Positions 16,144-28,282 of a stretch of DNA of 42,467 bases are shown one piece after another (the stretch's first letter is position 1; every line of letters starts with the position of its first letter). This DNA is from Planctomycetales bacterium (lineage in GTDB: Bacteria; Planctomycetota; Planctomycetia; Isosphaerales; Isosphaeraceae), in NCBI GenBank assembly GCA_027451885.1, contig DAIDHX010000233.1, forward strand, positions 1-42,467, given 5' to 3'. Below the pieces are notes generated by a model. That model saw only the letters and a program-made list of their open reading frames with translations, did not search any database and was not told the DNA's origin. The position numbers and the translations under genes are program-made.

Positions 16144-17149
16144 GCGCTGGCGCAAGGGGCGATTCCCGCACGCCCTTTTCTTTGTGGGCCCCGCGGGCGT
16201 GGGCAAGCGCACCTTCGCGCGCGTGCTTGCCCAGGCGATCCTGTGCGAAGCCCGGGCGGAGCACGAGCTCAAGGCGTGCGGCCTGTGCACGAGCTGCAAG
16301 CTCGTCGCGGCCGACGCCCACCCCGACCTGCTCGAGACCCGCCGGCCGGAAGACAAACAGGATGTCTCGGTCGAGCTGGTGCGCCAGCTCTGCGATTGGT
16401 TCGCGCTCAAGCCCATGCGCGGCGCGCGCAAGGTTGCCATCCTCGATGACGCCGACGATCTGACGACCGAGGCCTCGAACGCGTTCCTGAAAACGCTGGA
16501 AGAGCCGCCGCCGGGCGCGATCCTGATCCTGATCGGCACCGCGCCTGAGCTTCAGCTTGAGACCGTGGTGTCTCGCTGCCAGGTGGAACGATTCGCGCCC
16601 CTGCCCGCCGAGGAGCTGGCTGATCTGCTGCTGGAGAAGGAGGTTGTGAGCGATCGCGCAGCCGCGCTCGAACTTGCGTCGATGGGCGAGGGAAGCATCG
16701 CCCGGGCGATGGCGCTGGCTGATCCGGAGACCGCGCGGTTCCGCCGCGTGCTCTTTGAGGAGCTTGCGGGTCCCGCGGCCACAGCGCCCGACCTGGCGAG
16801 CCGCATGCTCGCCTTCGCCCGCACAGGCGCGCGGGAATCCGCCGAGCAGCGCCGCCGCGCTGAGCTCATGGTCGGAGAGATCGCCCGCCTGCTCCAGGCC
16901 GCACTCAAAGCGCGCGTCGGCCTGGCGCTCGAAGGCCCCGCTCCGGAGATCGCCCAGGCATCCGCCCAACTAGCACAACATCTTTCTCCAGAACAGCTTG
17001 TATCGATTCTAGACCGCTGCCTGGAGGCCGAATACCACATCGGCAGGCGGCTCTATTTGCCGCTTGTGCTCGAGTCGTTCATCCATGATCTGGGCGTGAT
17101 TCTGGATCAGGGGCGAATGATTGCCACGCCGGGCGCAGCCGCGACGTAA
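16091..17149 (+). CDS. holB: DNA polymerase III delta' subunit
   Basis: The best start is the ATG at 16091 (MSWLGVKVASRAPENLRERW), giving 352 residues and a 53-bp overlap with tmk. The clamp-loader AAA+ fold is clear: FPHALFFVGPAGVGKRT carries a Walker A-like loop (33-41), four cysteines (52, 63, 66, 69 in CGLCTSCK) form the zinc module, VAILDDADDLTTEASNAFLKTLEEPP is the Walker B/sensor region, and VVSRCQ contains the SRC arginine finger. Delta' is part of the gamma-complex that loads the sliding clamp onto DNA. A complete Walker A is unusual for E. coli delta' but normal in many other bacteria. The C-terminal helical collar region (from about 220) is divergent. Confidence 0.9.
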   Translation: MSWLGVKVASRAPENLRERWRKGRFPHALFFVGPAGVGKRTFARVLAQAILCEARAEHELKACGLCTSCKLVAADAHPDLLETRRPEDKQDVSVELVRQLCDWFALKPMRGARKVAILDDADDLTTEASNAFLKTLEEPPPGAILILIGTAPELQLETVVSRCQVERFAPLPAEELADLLLEKEVVSDRAAALELASMGEGSIARAMALADPETARFRRVLFEELAGPAATAPDLASRMLAFARTGARESAEQRRRAELMVGEIARLLQAALKARVGLALEGPAPEIAQASAQLAQHLSPEQLVSILDRCLEAEYHIGRRLYLPLVLESFIHDLGVILDQGRMIATPGAAAT

Positions 17150-17175
17150 CCGGTTCGTTCCTGGATCTGGGCGGA

Positions 17176-17205
17176 TTGCCGCTCCCCAGCGTAATAGATT
17201 AGATA
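17176..17205 (+). promoter_or_regulatory. Weak candidate promoter before the decarboxylase gene
   Basis: TTGCCG (17176-17181) and TAGATA (17200-17205) are 18 bases apart in an AT-richer patch upstream of the ATG at 17271. Both boxes only partly match sigma-70 consensus, so this is a suggestion. Confidence 0.25.
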
Positions 17206-17270
17206 GAGAGCACTCCGAGCCCGGGCGTCTTTTCCCAGGAGGCTCGAGCCATTCTAGCGAGGACGACGTC

Positions 17271-18971
17271 ATGGCGAGCCCGCGGACGGTCCGGAGCGAA
17301 CCCGAGACCGCAACAGCCCCCACGATCGGCGAATATTTGATCGGGCGGCTTCAGGAACTGGGAGTCGAGCACGTCTTCGGGATCCCGGGTGATTATGTGC
17401 TCGGGCTCTATAAACTGCTCGAGAAGAGCTCGATCGAGCTGGTGGGGACGACGCGGGAAGACTGCGCGGGGTTCGCGGCCGACGCATACGCCCGCATCAA
17501 GGGGCTCGGATGCGTTTGCGTGACCTACTGCGTGGGGGGGCTGTCCACGGCGAACAGCATTGCGGGTGCGTATGCGGAAAAATCGCCGGTGATCGTGCTT
17601 TCGGGCTCGCCCGGGGTGAGCGAGCGCGAGCGGAACCCGCTGTTGCACCACAAGGTGAAGGACTTCGGCACCCAGGCGGACGTGTTTGAGAAGATCACGG
17701 TGGCCTCGGCGGTGCTGGACCGGCCGGAAACGGCGTACGAGGAGATCGACCGCGTGCTCTCGGCGGCGATCCAGTTCAAGCGTCCGGTTTATCTCGAGCT
17801 GCCTCGCGACCTGGTGAACGCGCGGCATGGCGCCCCTAGGCGGGCGCCCGTCGGACTGCCTCCCTCCGATCCCGATGCGCTTCGCGAGGCGCTCGATGAG
17901 GCCGCGGAGCTCCTCAAGGCCGCCAAACGCCCCATGATCCTGGCCGACGTCGAAATCCATCGCTTCGGGCTCCAGGACGCCCTGCTGCGGCTGGCCGAAT
18001 CCACCGGCATGCCCATCGCCACCACAATCCTGGGCAAGAGCGTGATCTCCGAAGCCCACCCGCTCTTCGCCGGCGTCTACGAAGGCGGAATGGGTCGCGC
18101 TGAGGTCACCGAGCTCGTCGAATCCTCCGACTGCCTGCTCATGCTCGGCTGCTTCCTCACCGACATCAACCTGGGAATCTGGACGGCCAAGCTCGACCAG
18201 TCGTGCTGCATCCACGTGACGAGCGAGGATCTCCGCATCCGCCGCCACCACTACCCCGACGTCCGGCTCGACGACTTCATCGCCGGGCTCACCGAGCGCA
18301 CGCTGCAAGTCGCGCAGGTGAAGCTGCCGCCGCGGACGAATCCCTTCGCCGGCGTCGGCGCCCAGTCCCCCGCCGATCCCGTGACCTCCGCGATTCTCTT
18401 CGAGCGGCTCAACCGCCTGCTGGCCGAACACCCCAACATGACGGTCGTCACCGACGTCGGCGATTGCCTCTTCGGCGCCGCCGATCTGGAGATGAGCCGG
18501 CAGACCGAATTCTTGAGCCCGGCATACTACACGTCGATGGGCTTCGGCATTCCCGCGGCCGTCGGCGCGGGGAAGGCCCACCCCGATTCCCGCATCCTTG
18601 TCGTCGTGGGCGATGGCGCCTTCCAGATGACAGGCGTTGAGCTCTCAACCATCGTCCGCCATCGCATGAACCCCATCGTCGTGGTGCTCAACAACCACGG
18701 CTATACGACCGAGCGGTTCCTGCTCGAAGGCTCCTTCAACGACATCCAGAACTGGTCGTATCACAAGATCTGCGACCTGGTTGGCGGCGGCCAGGGGTTT
18801 GAGATTCGAACCGCCGGCGAGCTCGAGGAGAGCCTCACGCGCGCTTACGCCAATACCGAGAGCTTCAGCCTGCTGAACGTGCACCTGGATTCGTACGATC
18901 GCAGCCCCGCGCTCGAGCGGCTGGCGAGCCGGTTGTCGAAGCTGGTCGTCGCGGACGGCTCAGCGCACTAA
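17271..18971 (+). CDS. Pyruvate/indolepyruvate decarboxylase-type ThDP enzyme
   Basis: From the ATG at 17271 (566 residues, the usual size) this has the three-domain ThDP decarboxylase layout. All hallmark residues of the PDC group are present: Asp41 in GIPGDYVLGLY, Glu63 in TREDCAGFAADAYAR (activates the cofactor), His126-His127 in LLHHKVKDF, and Glu481 in NNHGYTTER. The cofactor-binding GDG...NN motif runs 447-475. This set separates 2-oxo acid decarboxylases from acetolactate synthase, which lacks the HH pair. Products would be aldehyde plus CO2 from pyruvate, phenylpyruvate or indolepyruvate; the substrate cannot be fixed by eye. It stands alone on its transcript as far as visible. A long minus-strand frame across it is a shadow. 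Confidence 0.87.
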   Translation: MASPRTVRSEPETATAPTIGEYLIGRLQELGVEHVFGIPGDYVLGLYKLLEKSSIELVGTTREDCAGFAADAYARIKGLGCVCVTYCVGGLSTANSIAGAYAEKSPVIVLSGSPGVSERERNPLLHHKVKDFGTQADVFEKITVASAVLDRPETAYEEIDRVLSAAIQFKRPVYLELPRDLVNARHGAPRRAPVGLPPSDPDALREALDEAAELLKAAKRPMILADVEIHRFGLQDALLRLAESTGMPIATTILGKSVISEAHPLFAGVYEGGMGRAEVTELVESSDCLLMLGCFLTDINLGIWTAKLDQSCCIHVTSEDLRIRRHHYPDVRLDDFIAGLTERTLQVAQVKLPPRTNPFAGVGAQSPADPVTSAILFERLNRLLAEHPNMTVVTDVGDCLFGAADLEMSRQTEFLSPAYYTSMGFGIPAAVGAGKAHPDSRILVVVGDGAFQMTGVELSTIVRHRMNPIVVVLNNHGYTTERFLLEGSFNDIQNWSYHKICDLVGGGQGFEIRTAGELEESLTRAYANTESFSLLNVHLDSYDRSPALERLASRLSKLVVADGSAH

Positions 18972-18985
18972 ACCAAACGACCGAG

Positions 18986-19026
18986 GTCGAGGCGCGTCCC
19001 GTCCAGAAGGACGGTTCGCCTCGACC
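18986..19026. terminator. Bidirectional stem-loop between convergent genes
   Basis: An inner stem CCGTCC / GGACGG (19000-19005, 19010-19015) with loop AGAA sits within an outer pairing GGTCGA(G)GCG / CGCTCGACC (18986-18995, 19018-19026). It lies midway in the 88-bp gap between two genes that end facing each other, so it plausibly ends both transcripts, although neither side has a strong T run. Confidence 0.6.
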
Positions 19027-19059
19027 CCGGGAACGAATGCGTGTTCCTGCGAATCGAGC

Positions 19060-21747
19060 TCAACGGAGCTGGGTGTCGCGGTAGCTTTGGGTGCGGGTCT
19101 GGATCGGCACGATTCCGGTCAAGAAGCCGGTGTTGTGCGACCGGTGCGTCCAGGTGTAGTAGCGCTGGGGATGGAACCGGCTGCGGTCAAAGACGTGGCT
19201 CGGAAGCTGGTTGAAGCCGCCGATTCGGCCGCGCGGCTGACCGCGGTTGTACTGAATGTTGGGCAGGTGCTTGCCAGGATGGTTAAACATGTACATCCGC
19301 TGGCGGAAACCGGGCGGAGGCAAGAACTGCTGGAGCGCCACCGAGATCGGGATCGGCTGATAGTTGTAGGCCGAAAGCGCGGTCAGCGACGGCGTGAACT
19401 GGTTGGCGCCGAAGGGTGAGTTATACGTCGTCTCAGTGACCGGGCCAGGAGCACCCGAGGTGATCACCGACACGATCGGGGTCGACGAACCGCCCGTCAC
19501 GGTCACCGTGGCCGACCCGGTCCAGGTCTGGTTCGGCAACGGCGAGGTTGACAGCGTCTGGCCGGTGACCGTGATCGTGGTGGTGCCAGAAGCCAGATTC
19601 AGCCTGGAACGCGGCGAGATCGTGATGATCGCGTCCGGGATCCCATTCAACCAGTTGTTCTGGTTCGGATCCTGCTGGATGGTGGCGTTGGTGTAGGCCA
19701 CGCCGTTGACGACCACGGTGGCGGGATTGATATCCTTGGCCGGCTGGAAGGAGGGGTTGGTCGTGGTGGTGCCGAAGACGTAAATCTGCAAGTTACTCGG
19801 CGAGGTTGCGTTGATCGAGAAGGGCGCGAACGGAGTGCCGACGCCGATCTGAGTGGTGATCGAAGCGGAGCTGGGCACGGGGACGTTGATGTACCCGCTC
19901 TGGATGATGGTAGCGCCGCCGGCCAGCAGCCGCGCGGTGTTCTGCGTGATGTCGTAACCGGGTGCGCCGATGATGAAGTCAGCGCGGTTATCGCCATCCG
20001 CCGTGAAGGCCGTATCCTGGAATCGGCTGGAGAGCGACGCACCGAAGAAGTTGGGCGAATTCGAAGGCGAGCTGGGCGTGCTCAGGGTGAACTGCACGCC
20101 CGAGATCGGCGAGGACTCGGCGTTCGTCAGCGAGTAGGTGCCCGTGAATCCGGTTCGTCCCGGGATCAGATACGCGGTACCCGCGTTGCTGTTGAAGCCA
20201 GGCGCGCCGACCAGGATGTTATTGGGCTGGTTGGTGTTGATGAAGCCCGTGAAGGCGACCGCGTAGCCGGCCATGTCGCCGGCGTTGGCGCCGGTGAAGT
20301 TCACGGCCTGAAGACCGCTCGGGGGATTCGCCAGCGTGATTGTCCCGGTCAGGCCGCTCGAGGAGCCGTAGAGCAACGTGGCTTCGCCCTGGTTGGCCAG
20401 GATGGAGCTGCTGGAATAGCCCGGCGAGCCGATCAGGATATCGCCGAAGCCGTCGGCATTGAAGTCGCCGGCGGAGGAGACCGAGTAACCGGTCTTGCTG
20501 CTGCCGCCCGGCCCCAGAATCTGAGCGCCTGGCACGGTGTTTGAGCTTGCGCCCACGCGGCCGAGGTTGATGTAATTGACGCCGTTGGTGATCGTGGCCA
20601 GGCTGGCCAGGCCGGAGCCGCCGTAGACCAGATAGGCCGTGCCGGCGGTGGAATTCGACGAGGGCGCACCGATCAAGAGGTCGTTGATGTTGGTGCCGCC
20701 CGAGTTGGCGCCGTTGACGTCGCCGCCGTCGGCCACGGAGAAGCCGGCCTGATCGCCGGAATTGGCGCCGGCGAGAATCACGCTCTGCGATCCGGACTGC
20801 CCCAGCGTGGCGACGTCGATCGTCTGCGAAGATCCCGACAGCAAGCGGCTCGACATCACGTAGACCGCACCCGTGTTGGCGGTCACCGCGCCCGGAGTGG
20901 TCGAGGTTCCGATGGTGGCGGCGGGAGCGCCCATGATGATGTCAGTCGCGCCGTCGCCCACGATGTTCGTGCCGGCAGCGACCGAGAAGCCGAGCTGGCC
21001 GTTGTTGGAGCCGCTGTTGACGAACGTCACGATGTTCAAGCCGGTGTAGGCCGTGGGCGTGTCGAGGTTGATCGTCTGGCCGATGAAGCCGTTAAAGTTG
21101 CCATAGATCAGGTAGACGCGGCCGGTGCCGGGATCAGCGCCGCTGGCGTTGGTTGCGCCAGGCGCACCCAGCAAGATGCCGCTTTGACCATTGGCGAGCC
21201 GGATACCCGCGGCGGACGCCCCGAGCATCGACTGGGTCTGGGCCGCGGTGATGAACGTGATGCCCGCGAACGGGAACCCGAGCGGGTTCGTCGTGATCGG
21301 GTTGGTCTGGGAGGGCGCTCCAAGCTGACCCAGGTCGCCCACACGGTCGTTGGTTGTATAGGGATTGGTGGTGCTCAGCCAGTCGGTCGCGGTGCTGACG
21401 TTGACCGTTTGCGAGCCAAAAACCAGATACGCCGCGCTATTGATCCCGGTGCCGAGCGTGCCGGGAGTCGAGCCCACGGTGGGCGCGCCGATGACAAATG
21501 AGTCATAACCGCTACTGTTCAAGCTGCCGACATCGGCCACGCTCCAGCCTGCGCCCTGGCTGGGCTGAGGCCCGCCGAACGCCATTCCATAAGGGGCGCT
21601 GGCGATGTGCGGCGAAATCGAGGGCAACGTACCGCCCAGATCGATGGCGAGCAGGACCCTGTCTTCCAGGTGATCGCCCCTGGGTCGAAAATCCACGGTG
21701 TGCCGGCTTGCGGCTTGCGAACGAGCCCGGCTCTTGCCACGAAACAT
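19060..21747 (-). CDS. Secreted seven-blade FG-GAP (integrin-alpha-like) surface protein
   Basis: I take the ATG with first base 21747, which has GGAGGAGGGAG upstream; a longer frame adds unsupported residues. The 895-residue protein starts with basic residues and then LEDRVLL (27-33), a motif common at the N-terminus of exported planctomycete proteins in place of a classical signal. Seven FG-GAP-type repeats follow, each ending in IGAP/LGAP/MGAP/VGAP-like turns (for example GWSVADVGSLNSSGYDSFVIGAP and GYSVSSAGDFNADGFGDILIGSP). Some contain Ca-binding Asp/Asn loops (DFNADGFGD). Seven is the number needed for one integrin-type beta propeller. A beta-rich, Thr/Ser-rich Ig-like region follows (about 610-760). 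The tail is rich in Arg, His and Tyr (FRQRMYMFNHPGKHLPN). Adhesion or surface binding is inferred. Confidence 0.8.
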   Translation of the reverse strand: MFRGKSRARSQAASRHTVDFRPRGDHLEDRVLLAIDLGGTLPSISPHIASAPYGMAFGGPQPSQGAGWSVADVGSLNSSGYDSFVIGAPTVGSTPGTLGTGINSAAYLVFGSQTVNVSTATDWLSTTNPYTTNDRVGDLGQLGAPSQTNPITTNPLGFPFAGITFITAAQTQSMLGASAAGIRLANGQSGILLGAPGATNASGADPGTGRVYLIYGNFNGFIGQTINLDTPTAYTGLNIVTFVNSGSNNGQLGFSVAAGTNIVGDGATDIIMGAPAATIGTSTTPGAVTANTGAVYVMSSRLLSGSSQTIDVATLGQSGSQSVILAGANSGDQAGFSVADGGDVNGANSGGTNINDLLIGAPSSNSTAGTAYLVYGGSGLASLATITNGVNYINLGRVGASSNTVPGAQILGPGGSSKTGYSVSSAGDFNADGFGDILIGSPGYSSSSILANQGEATLLYGSSSGLTGTITLANPPSGLQAVNFTGANAGDMAGYAVAFTGFINTNQPNNILVGAPGFNSNAGTAYLIPGRTGFTGTYSLTNAESSPISGVQFTLSTPSSPSNSPNFFGASLSSRFQDTAFTADGDNRADFIIGAPGYDITQNTARLLAGGATIIQSGYINVPVPSSASITTQIGVGTPFAPFSINATSPSNLQIYVFGTTTTNPSFQPAKDINPATVVVNGVAYTNATIQQDPNQNNWLNGIPDAIITISPRSRLNLASGTTTITVTGQTLSTSPLPNQTWTGSATVTVTGGSSTPIVSVITSGAPGPVTETTYNSPFGANQFTPSLTALSAYNYQPIPISVALQQFLPPPGFRQRMYMFNHPGKHLPNIQYNRGQPRGRIGGFNQLPSHVFDRSRFHPQRYYTWTHRSHNTGFLTGIVPIQTRTQSYRDTQLR

Positions 21748-21923
21748 CGGAGACTCCCTCCTCCCAAACCATGGGTCGCGCAACCGCCGCGAGCGACGCT
21801 CCACGCGTCTCCCCAGGCCGCTTCCGGCGTCGATGTGCGCCTTGCGCGGGGACCAGCAGGCGCTCGGCGGACGGGTCCCGGGCGGCCCCGCCGCCAAGGG
21901 TTCCCTCGTACCTCAGCAGATTT

Positions 21924-21936
21924 CGGTTCGAAACCG
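21924..21936. promoter_or_regulatory. Palindrome CGGTT-CGA-AACCG
   Basis: Five-base arms around CGA form a near-perfect 13-bp palindrome in the divergent region upstream of the efflux operon and the FG-GAP gene. It shares TTCGAAAC with the palindrome 65 bp further on. A regulator-binding role is inferred only from position and symmetry. Confidence 0.35.
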
Positions 21937-21988
21937 CTCTTGACTCCACCGAAATCGAAACTGGGCCTTGAGGAAGGGCGCGCCGGCA

Positions 21989-22003
21989 CGTTCGAAACGA
22001 ACG
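21989..22003. promoter_or_regulatory. Palindrome CGTTCG-AAA-CGAACG
   Basis: Six-base arms are perfectly inverted around AAA. Together with the similar site at 21924 it gives two operator-like sequences at a spacing of 65 bp between start points in the same divergent region. A regulator-binding role is inferred only from position and symmetry. Confidence 0.35.
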
Positions 22004-22989
22004 GCATGCGAGGCAGAACCGTGCGAACCGCTGCGTTCGGTTGGTCCGGCGTCTGCGCCTCAACTCGGAGAACCCGCTCTCCCGATATATCACGCAGACG
22101 CGGACGACCTCCGTGTCTGCGCCGCAAGCGCGCCTGCCCTGGACCCGCGATCGCACGCCGTCCTCCGAGGTCGCGGACGGTCGATCGCCCGCACCCGGGG
22201 GTGGCGTACTCCTCACGCTTCGGTGGCGCCGCGAACCTCGGAATCCCCCGGACGCAACCCCTGGCGTCCACCGGTATTCCAAACGCGGCGAACAAACCGG
22301 TCCGTGCCAAGGCCGAGCCCAACCCGCTCGGATTGAGGTCCGCGCCGGCGAGGCAACGTTCCACAAAGTAGGCGCAGTCAATCCCCAGTTCGAGGAAACG
22401 GCAAACGCCCGCCGCGCTTGCCGCAATCCCGAACGAGCCCCGTGCAAAGGCCAGTGCCATGACCAAAATGAGGAGCATGCACAAACCGCCGGCCGTCCCG
22501 CGGCTGACCCTGACGGCGCTTCTGGCGTCGCTCCTGGGCGCGCAGGTCGGCTGTACCCGGGAATTCTTCCGGGAATGGGCCAACCAGGACGTATCCGAGG
22601 CGGTGTTCGAAAAGAGCCGCGACCCGCGTTGGCGGCTCGACGTGTTCTCGATCGAACCGCCCGCGTTGTCCCGATTCGCCGATCCCTACGACCCCGATGC
22701 TCCTCCCGCGCCGCCGGACGACCCGGCGTCCGAGGCCCTGTCGCCCGTGCCGCAGTGGCCTGATAACCGGCTGATGGTGCCCGTCGAGGGGACGGGATAT
22801 CTTGATCTGCTCGAGTTCTGGCAGCGTCAGGATCGGATGCGCCAGGAAGCCAATCCTGGGGCGATGGGCAACGGCACGGGCTACGGCGCACCGGGCGGCA
22901 TGCCTCCCGCCGCGCCGACCCAGCCGCCAGGAACGGCCTCCCCATTCGCGCCACCTGGCCTGAATCCGCCAGCAGGCGGAGCGGGTGCG

Positions 22990-23063
22990 CCTCCCGCGAA
23001 CGCCGCGCCCTCGGCCGCGCCGCCAGGTGCCCCTCCCGCGAACGCCGCGCCCTCGGCCGCGCC
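22990..23063 (+). repeat. Direct repeat inside the TolC-like gene
   Basis: A 32-base stretch beginning CCTCCCGCGAACGCC occurs at 22990-23021 and again identically at 23032-23063 (period 42 bp, 14 codons). It encodes a doubled PPANAAPSAAP segment in the proline-rich extension. The period keeps the frame, so copy-number change would alter the length without breaking the protein. Confidence 0.85.
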
Positions 23064-25495
23064 CGCCGCGCCGCCAGGTACTCCCCCGCAACCGCCGGCC
23101 GTGCCTCCCGCGGATGATCGCGCTTCGTTCGGCCGCGTTGCGCCCACCCTCTCAACTCGCCCCGCAACCGCGCCCAACGTTTCGATTATCCGGCTCCAAA
23201 GCCCCGATAACGGCAATCCCGCCACACCAGCCGCCGCTTCTCGAGCGCAAACTGGAAAAGGCGGGACGAGGAAGGCGGCTGCGACGCCAAATTCTCATGG
23301 GTCGGCGAGCGTGAAGACGGCTTCAACGCCTCGAATTCCTCCACCCTCCTCCGCGGACCGATTCTTGCCCAACCGCAAGACCGCCGCACCCAGATCACAG
23401 GACCGATCGGTGGCCCCGGCAGCCTTCCAGAACCCGAGCACGCCAGCCGCGGGCGCAACTCCCGCCCAGGCGCCCGCCCAGGTTCCAGGCCAGCCCCCCA
23501 CACCGCCGCCGATCCCGCCGAGCTCCCCGCTCCCCAGCGAAAAGCTCTACCTCCAACCCCCCGTGCAAGATCAGCCCCGCCGACCCGGCGGCATGGATCC
23601 CAACGCCCCCCAGCAACCGATCGACCCAGAACTCCTCAAACGCGCTGGCAGCCTGCCCCCAGGCAACCAGGCCGAGGCCCAGGGCCTGGCCACCATCCTC
23701 GTCCCCATCGTGCCCCCGCTCGATGAAGCCGAGGCCATGGGTCTGCCACGCGGCTTCCCCGCATACAAGATCGGCATGCAGCAGGCGTGGTTGCTCGCAC
23801 TCCTGAATGGCCGGTTCTATCAGTACAATCTCGAGGCACTTTACCTCTCCGCGCTGGCCGTCACCCAGCAGCGCTTCGCCTTCCAGCCGCAACTCTATGC
23901 CGGATTGGGCTCGACCACACCCGTGCCGGGCGGCCCGGCCAGCACGCCAGGTGTGTCCACCGGCACGAGTTACTCCTACGGCTCGAGCTACTCGCCCACG
24001 GGCCCAGCCTCGCGGCTGAGTCTCGGCACCATGGCCGGCGTGGGCAAGCTGTTCAACTCCGGCGGCCAGCTCCTCATGGGCTTCGCGAATGAGGTTGTGT
24101 TCAATTTCCTGGGCAAGAATCCCAAACAGCCGACGGTGCTCTCGGCCATGCCGATGAGCTTCGTGCAGCCGTTCCTGAAGGGGGGCGGCCGCGCTGTCAC
24201 GCTCGAGCCGCTCACGCTGGCGGAGCGTGCCCTGCTCTACCAGGTTCGCGAGTTCGCCCTCTTCCGCCAGCAGTATTTCGTGGTCACACTGACGGCCGGC
24301 ACGGTGCAGAACTTCGGTAATACCTTCACCCTGGCCGGTTTCTCGGTGCCCGGCAACTCAGACCCGACCGTCGGCTTCATCCCAGCCGTGGTGAATATCG
24401 CCCAGGTTGAGATCGGGCGCAAGAATGTCCGCTTCTATGAAAACCTGGTCCAGTTGTATAATGAACTGATCCAGGGCGAGGGGTCGGGCCTGTCGCAATT
24501 GCAGGTGGACCAGGTTACATCCAACCTCGTCGGCGCCCGCCAGACCTTGTTCGGTCTGAAGATCACCTACCGGCAGGCACTCGACGGCTTCAAGATGCAG
24601 TTGGGCATGCCCCCCGATACCCCGCTCGTGATTGATCAGCACCTGATGCAACCCTTTTACGACGTGTTCAACGGAGTGGATAACTGGCAGCGTAACCCCA
24701 ACCGCACGCTCGAGGAGCTTCCGGATATCATCAAGCGGCTGCCCGAGCTCGAGGACATCGACGTCGAGGGGCGTTCGGTTCTTGGACTCTATCGCAACTA
24801 CGCGGCGGAGCGGCGAACATTCAAGGCCGAGGACGAAGATCCCCTCGAGGACGAACTGCAAGCGGCCGTGCGCATCGCGCTGGAGTATCGCCTTGACCTG
24901 ATGAACGCCCGCGCCCAGCTTTACGACGCCTGGCGCCAGATCCGGGTGACGGCCAATGCCCTGCAGGGAGTGCTGAACCTCACACTGACCAACAACTTCT
25001 ATACCCCGGTGAACGGCACGGAGCCGCTGAACTTCCTGAGCAAGGCCAATAACCTCAGCCTGGTGCTCAACGCCGAACTGCCGCTGGTGCGGATGACGGA
25101 GCGAAACAACTTCCGCTCCGCCCTGATCTCCTACCAGCGCTCGCGGCGTGCTCTCCAGCAAGCCGAAGACAACCTCAAGATTCAGCTCAGGAACGACCTG
25201 CGTAACGTGCATACGAGCTACATCGGCTACGAAATCGCCAAGCGGATCTACGAGCTCAACGTACGGCTGAAGGACCAGGCGTTCGAGCAGATCGTGGCCC
25301 CGCCCGCGGGGGGCACGCAGGCCCTGGCCCAGTCCGCCAACGCCGCGGCCCAGACCTTGAACCTGCTCACCTTCCAGACACAGGCCTATAACGCTCAGCA
25401 GGGCCTGGTCACCGCCTATCAGAGTTTTGAACAGAATCGCCTGATCGTGTACCGTGATATCGGCACCCTGCCCTACGACGAATGGGAGGCATTCA

Positions 25496-27378
<1,883 letters not shown>

Positions 27379-27382
<4 letters not shown>

Positions 27383-28269
27383 ACGTGATCGACACCCAGT
27401 CCCCGGCCTCTGATCAGCCGATCGTCCGGATCGCGGACGTCAAGAAGATCTACGTGATGGGACACGCCGAGAGCGGCGGCGGCCTCTTCAGCCGCCGCCA
27501 GAATGTCGCCACCGTCACCGTCCACGCGCTCCGCGGCGTCTCCGTCGACTTCTACCCCGGCGAGTATGTGGCCATCATGGGCGCGTCGGGCTCCGGCAAG
27601 AGCACCATGCTCAACCTGCTGGGATGCCTCGACCGACCCACCACCGGCGAATACTACCTCGGCGGCCGTGATATCTCCCGGCTCGACGACGATGAACTCT
27701 CCGAGATCCGCAGCCGCTATCTCGGCTTCATCTTCCAGTCCTACAACCTGATCCAGCAGTACACCGTGCTGGAGAACATCCAGCTCCCGCTGACCTATCA
27801 GGGCACGGGCGAGATCAGTCCCGAGGCCGCGGCCCGCTCGGTGGAGGTGGCCCGGCTCGTCGGCCTCGGCGAGCGGCTCGACCACCGCCCCTCCCAGCTT
27901 TCAGGCGGCCAGCAACAGCGCGTGGCGATCGCCCGCTCGCTGATCAACGACCCCTACATCATCCTGGCGGACGAGGCCACCGGCAACCTCGACTCCAAGA
28001 CAAGCCACGAAATCATGGAAATGCTCGAGCGGCTCAACGACGCCGGCAAGACCATCATCATGGTCACCCACGAAGACGACATCGCGGAATGCGCCAAGCG
28101 CATCATCCGCATGAGGGACGGGCAGATCATCGACGATTCGCCCAGCCCGCGCATGCGAAAAAGCACCGTCGCCATGCCCGCGGAGCCGGTCGCTCCCGAG
28201 GCGTGGAGCAATGGTTTGAACAACGGCGACCCCGAACTGGGCCGCCCGAGCGAGGAGCTCGCACACTGA
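27379..28269 (+). CDS. MacB-type ABC transporter ATP-binding protein
   Basis: The 296-residue ATPase shows Walker [10 protein letters not shown] (68-76), the Q-loop FIFQSYNLI, the signature [15 protein letters not shown] (174-188), Walker [14 protein letters not shown] (194-206) and the switch His in VTHEDD. The sequence pattern ([35 protein letters not shown]) places it in the MacB/LolD/FtsE group. Compared with typical members it has a longer loop between the first strands ([19 protein letters not shown]), and it ends in a 50-residue polar tail. GGAGG precedes the ATG, which overlaps the adaptor stop. It powers the pump formed with the FtsX-type permease 13 bp downstream. Confidence 0.93.
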
Positions 28270-28282
28270 TCTCGAGGCCGAC

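Larger units (their letters stand above)
21748..22458. other. 711-bp divergent region with palindromes
   Basis: No gene is supported; reading frames crossing it are arginine/proline-rich shadows. It must carry the promoters of the FG-GAP gene (minus) and the efflux operon (plus). Short palindromes at 21924-21936 and 21989-22003 share TTCGAAAC and could be operator sites. Confidence 0.5.

Noticed and set aside
17199-18581. 460-codon minus-strand frame
   Set aside because: Antisense shadow of the ThDP decarboxylase, whose catalytic residues are all intact on the plus strand.
21512-23167. 551-codon minus-strand frame across the divergent region
   Set aside because: Arg/Pro-rich, crosses two real gene starts and has no domain.
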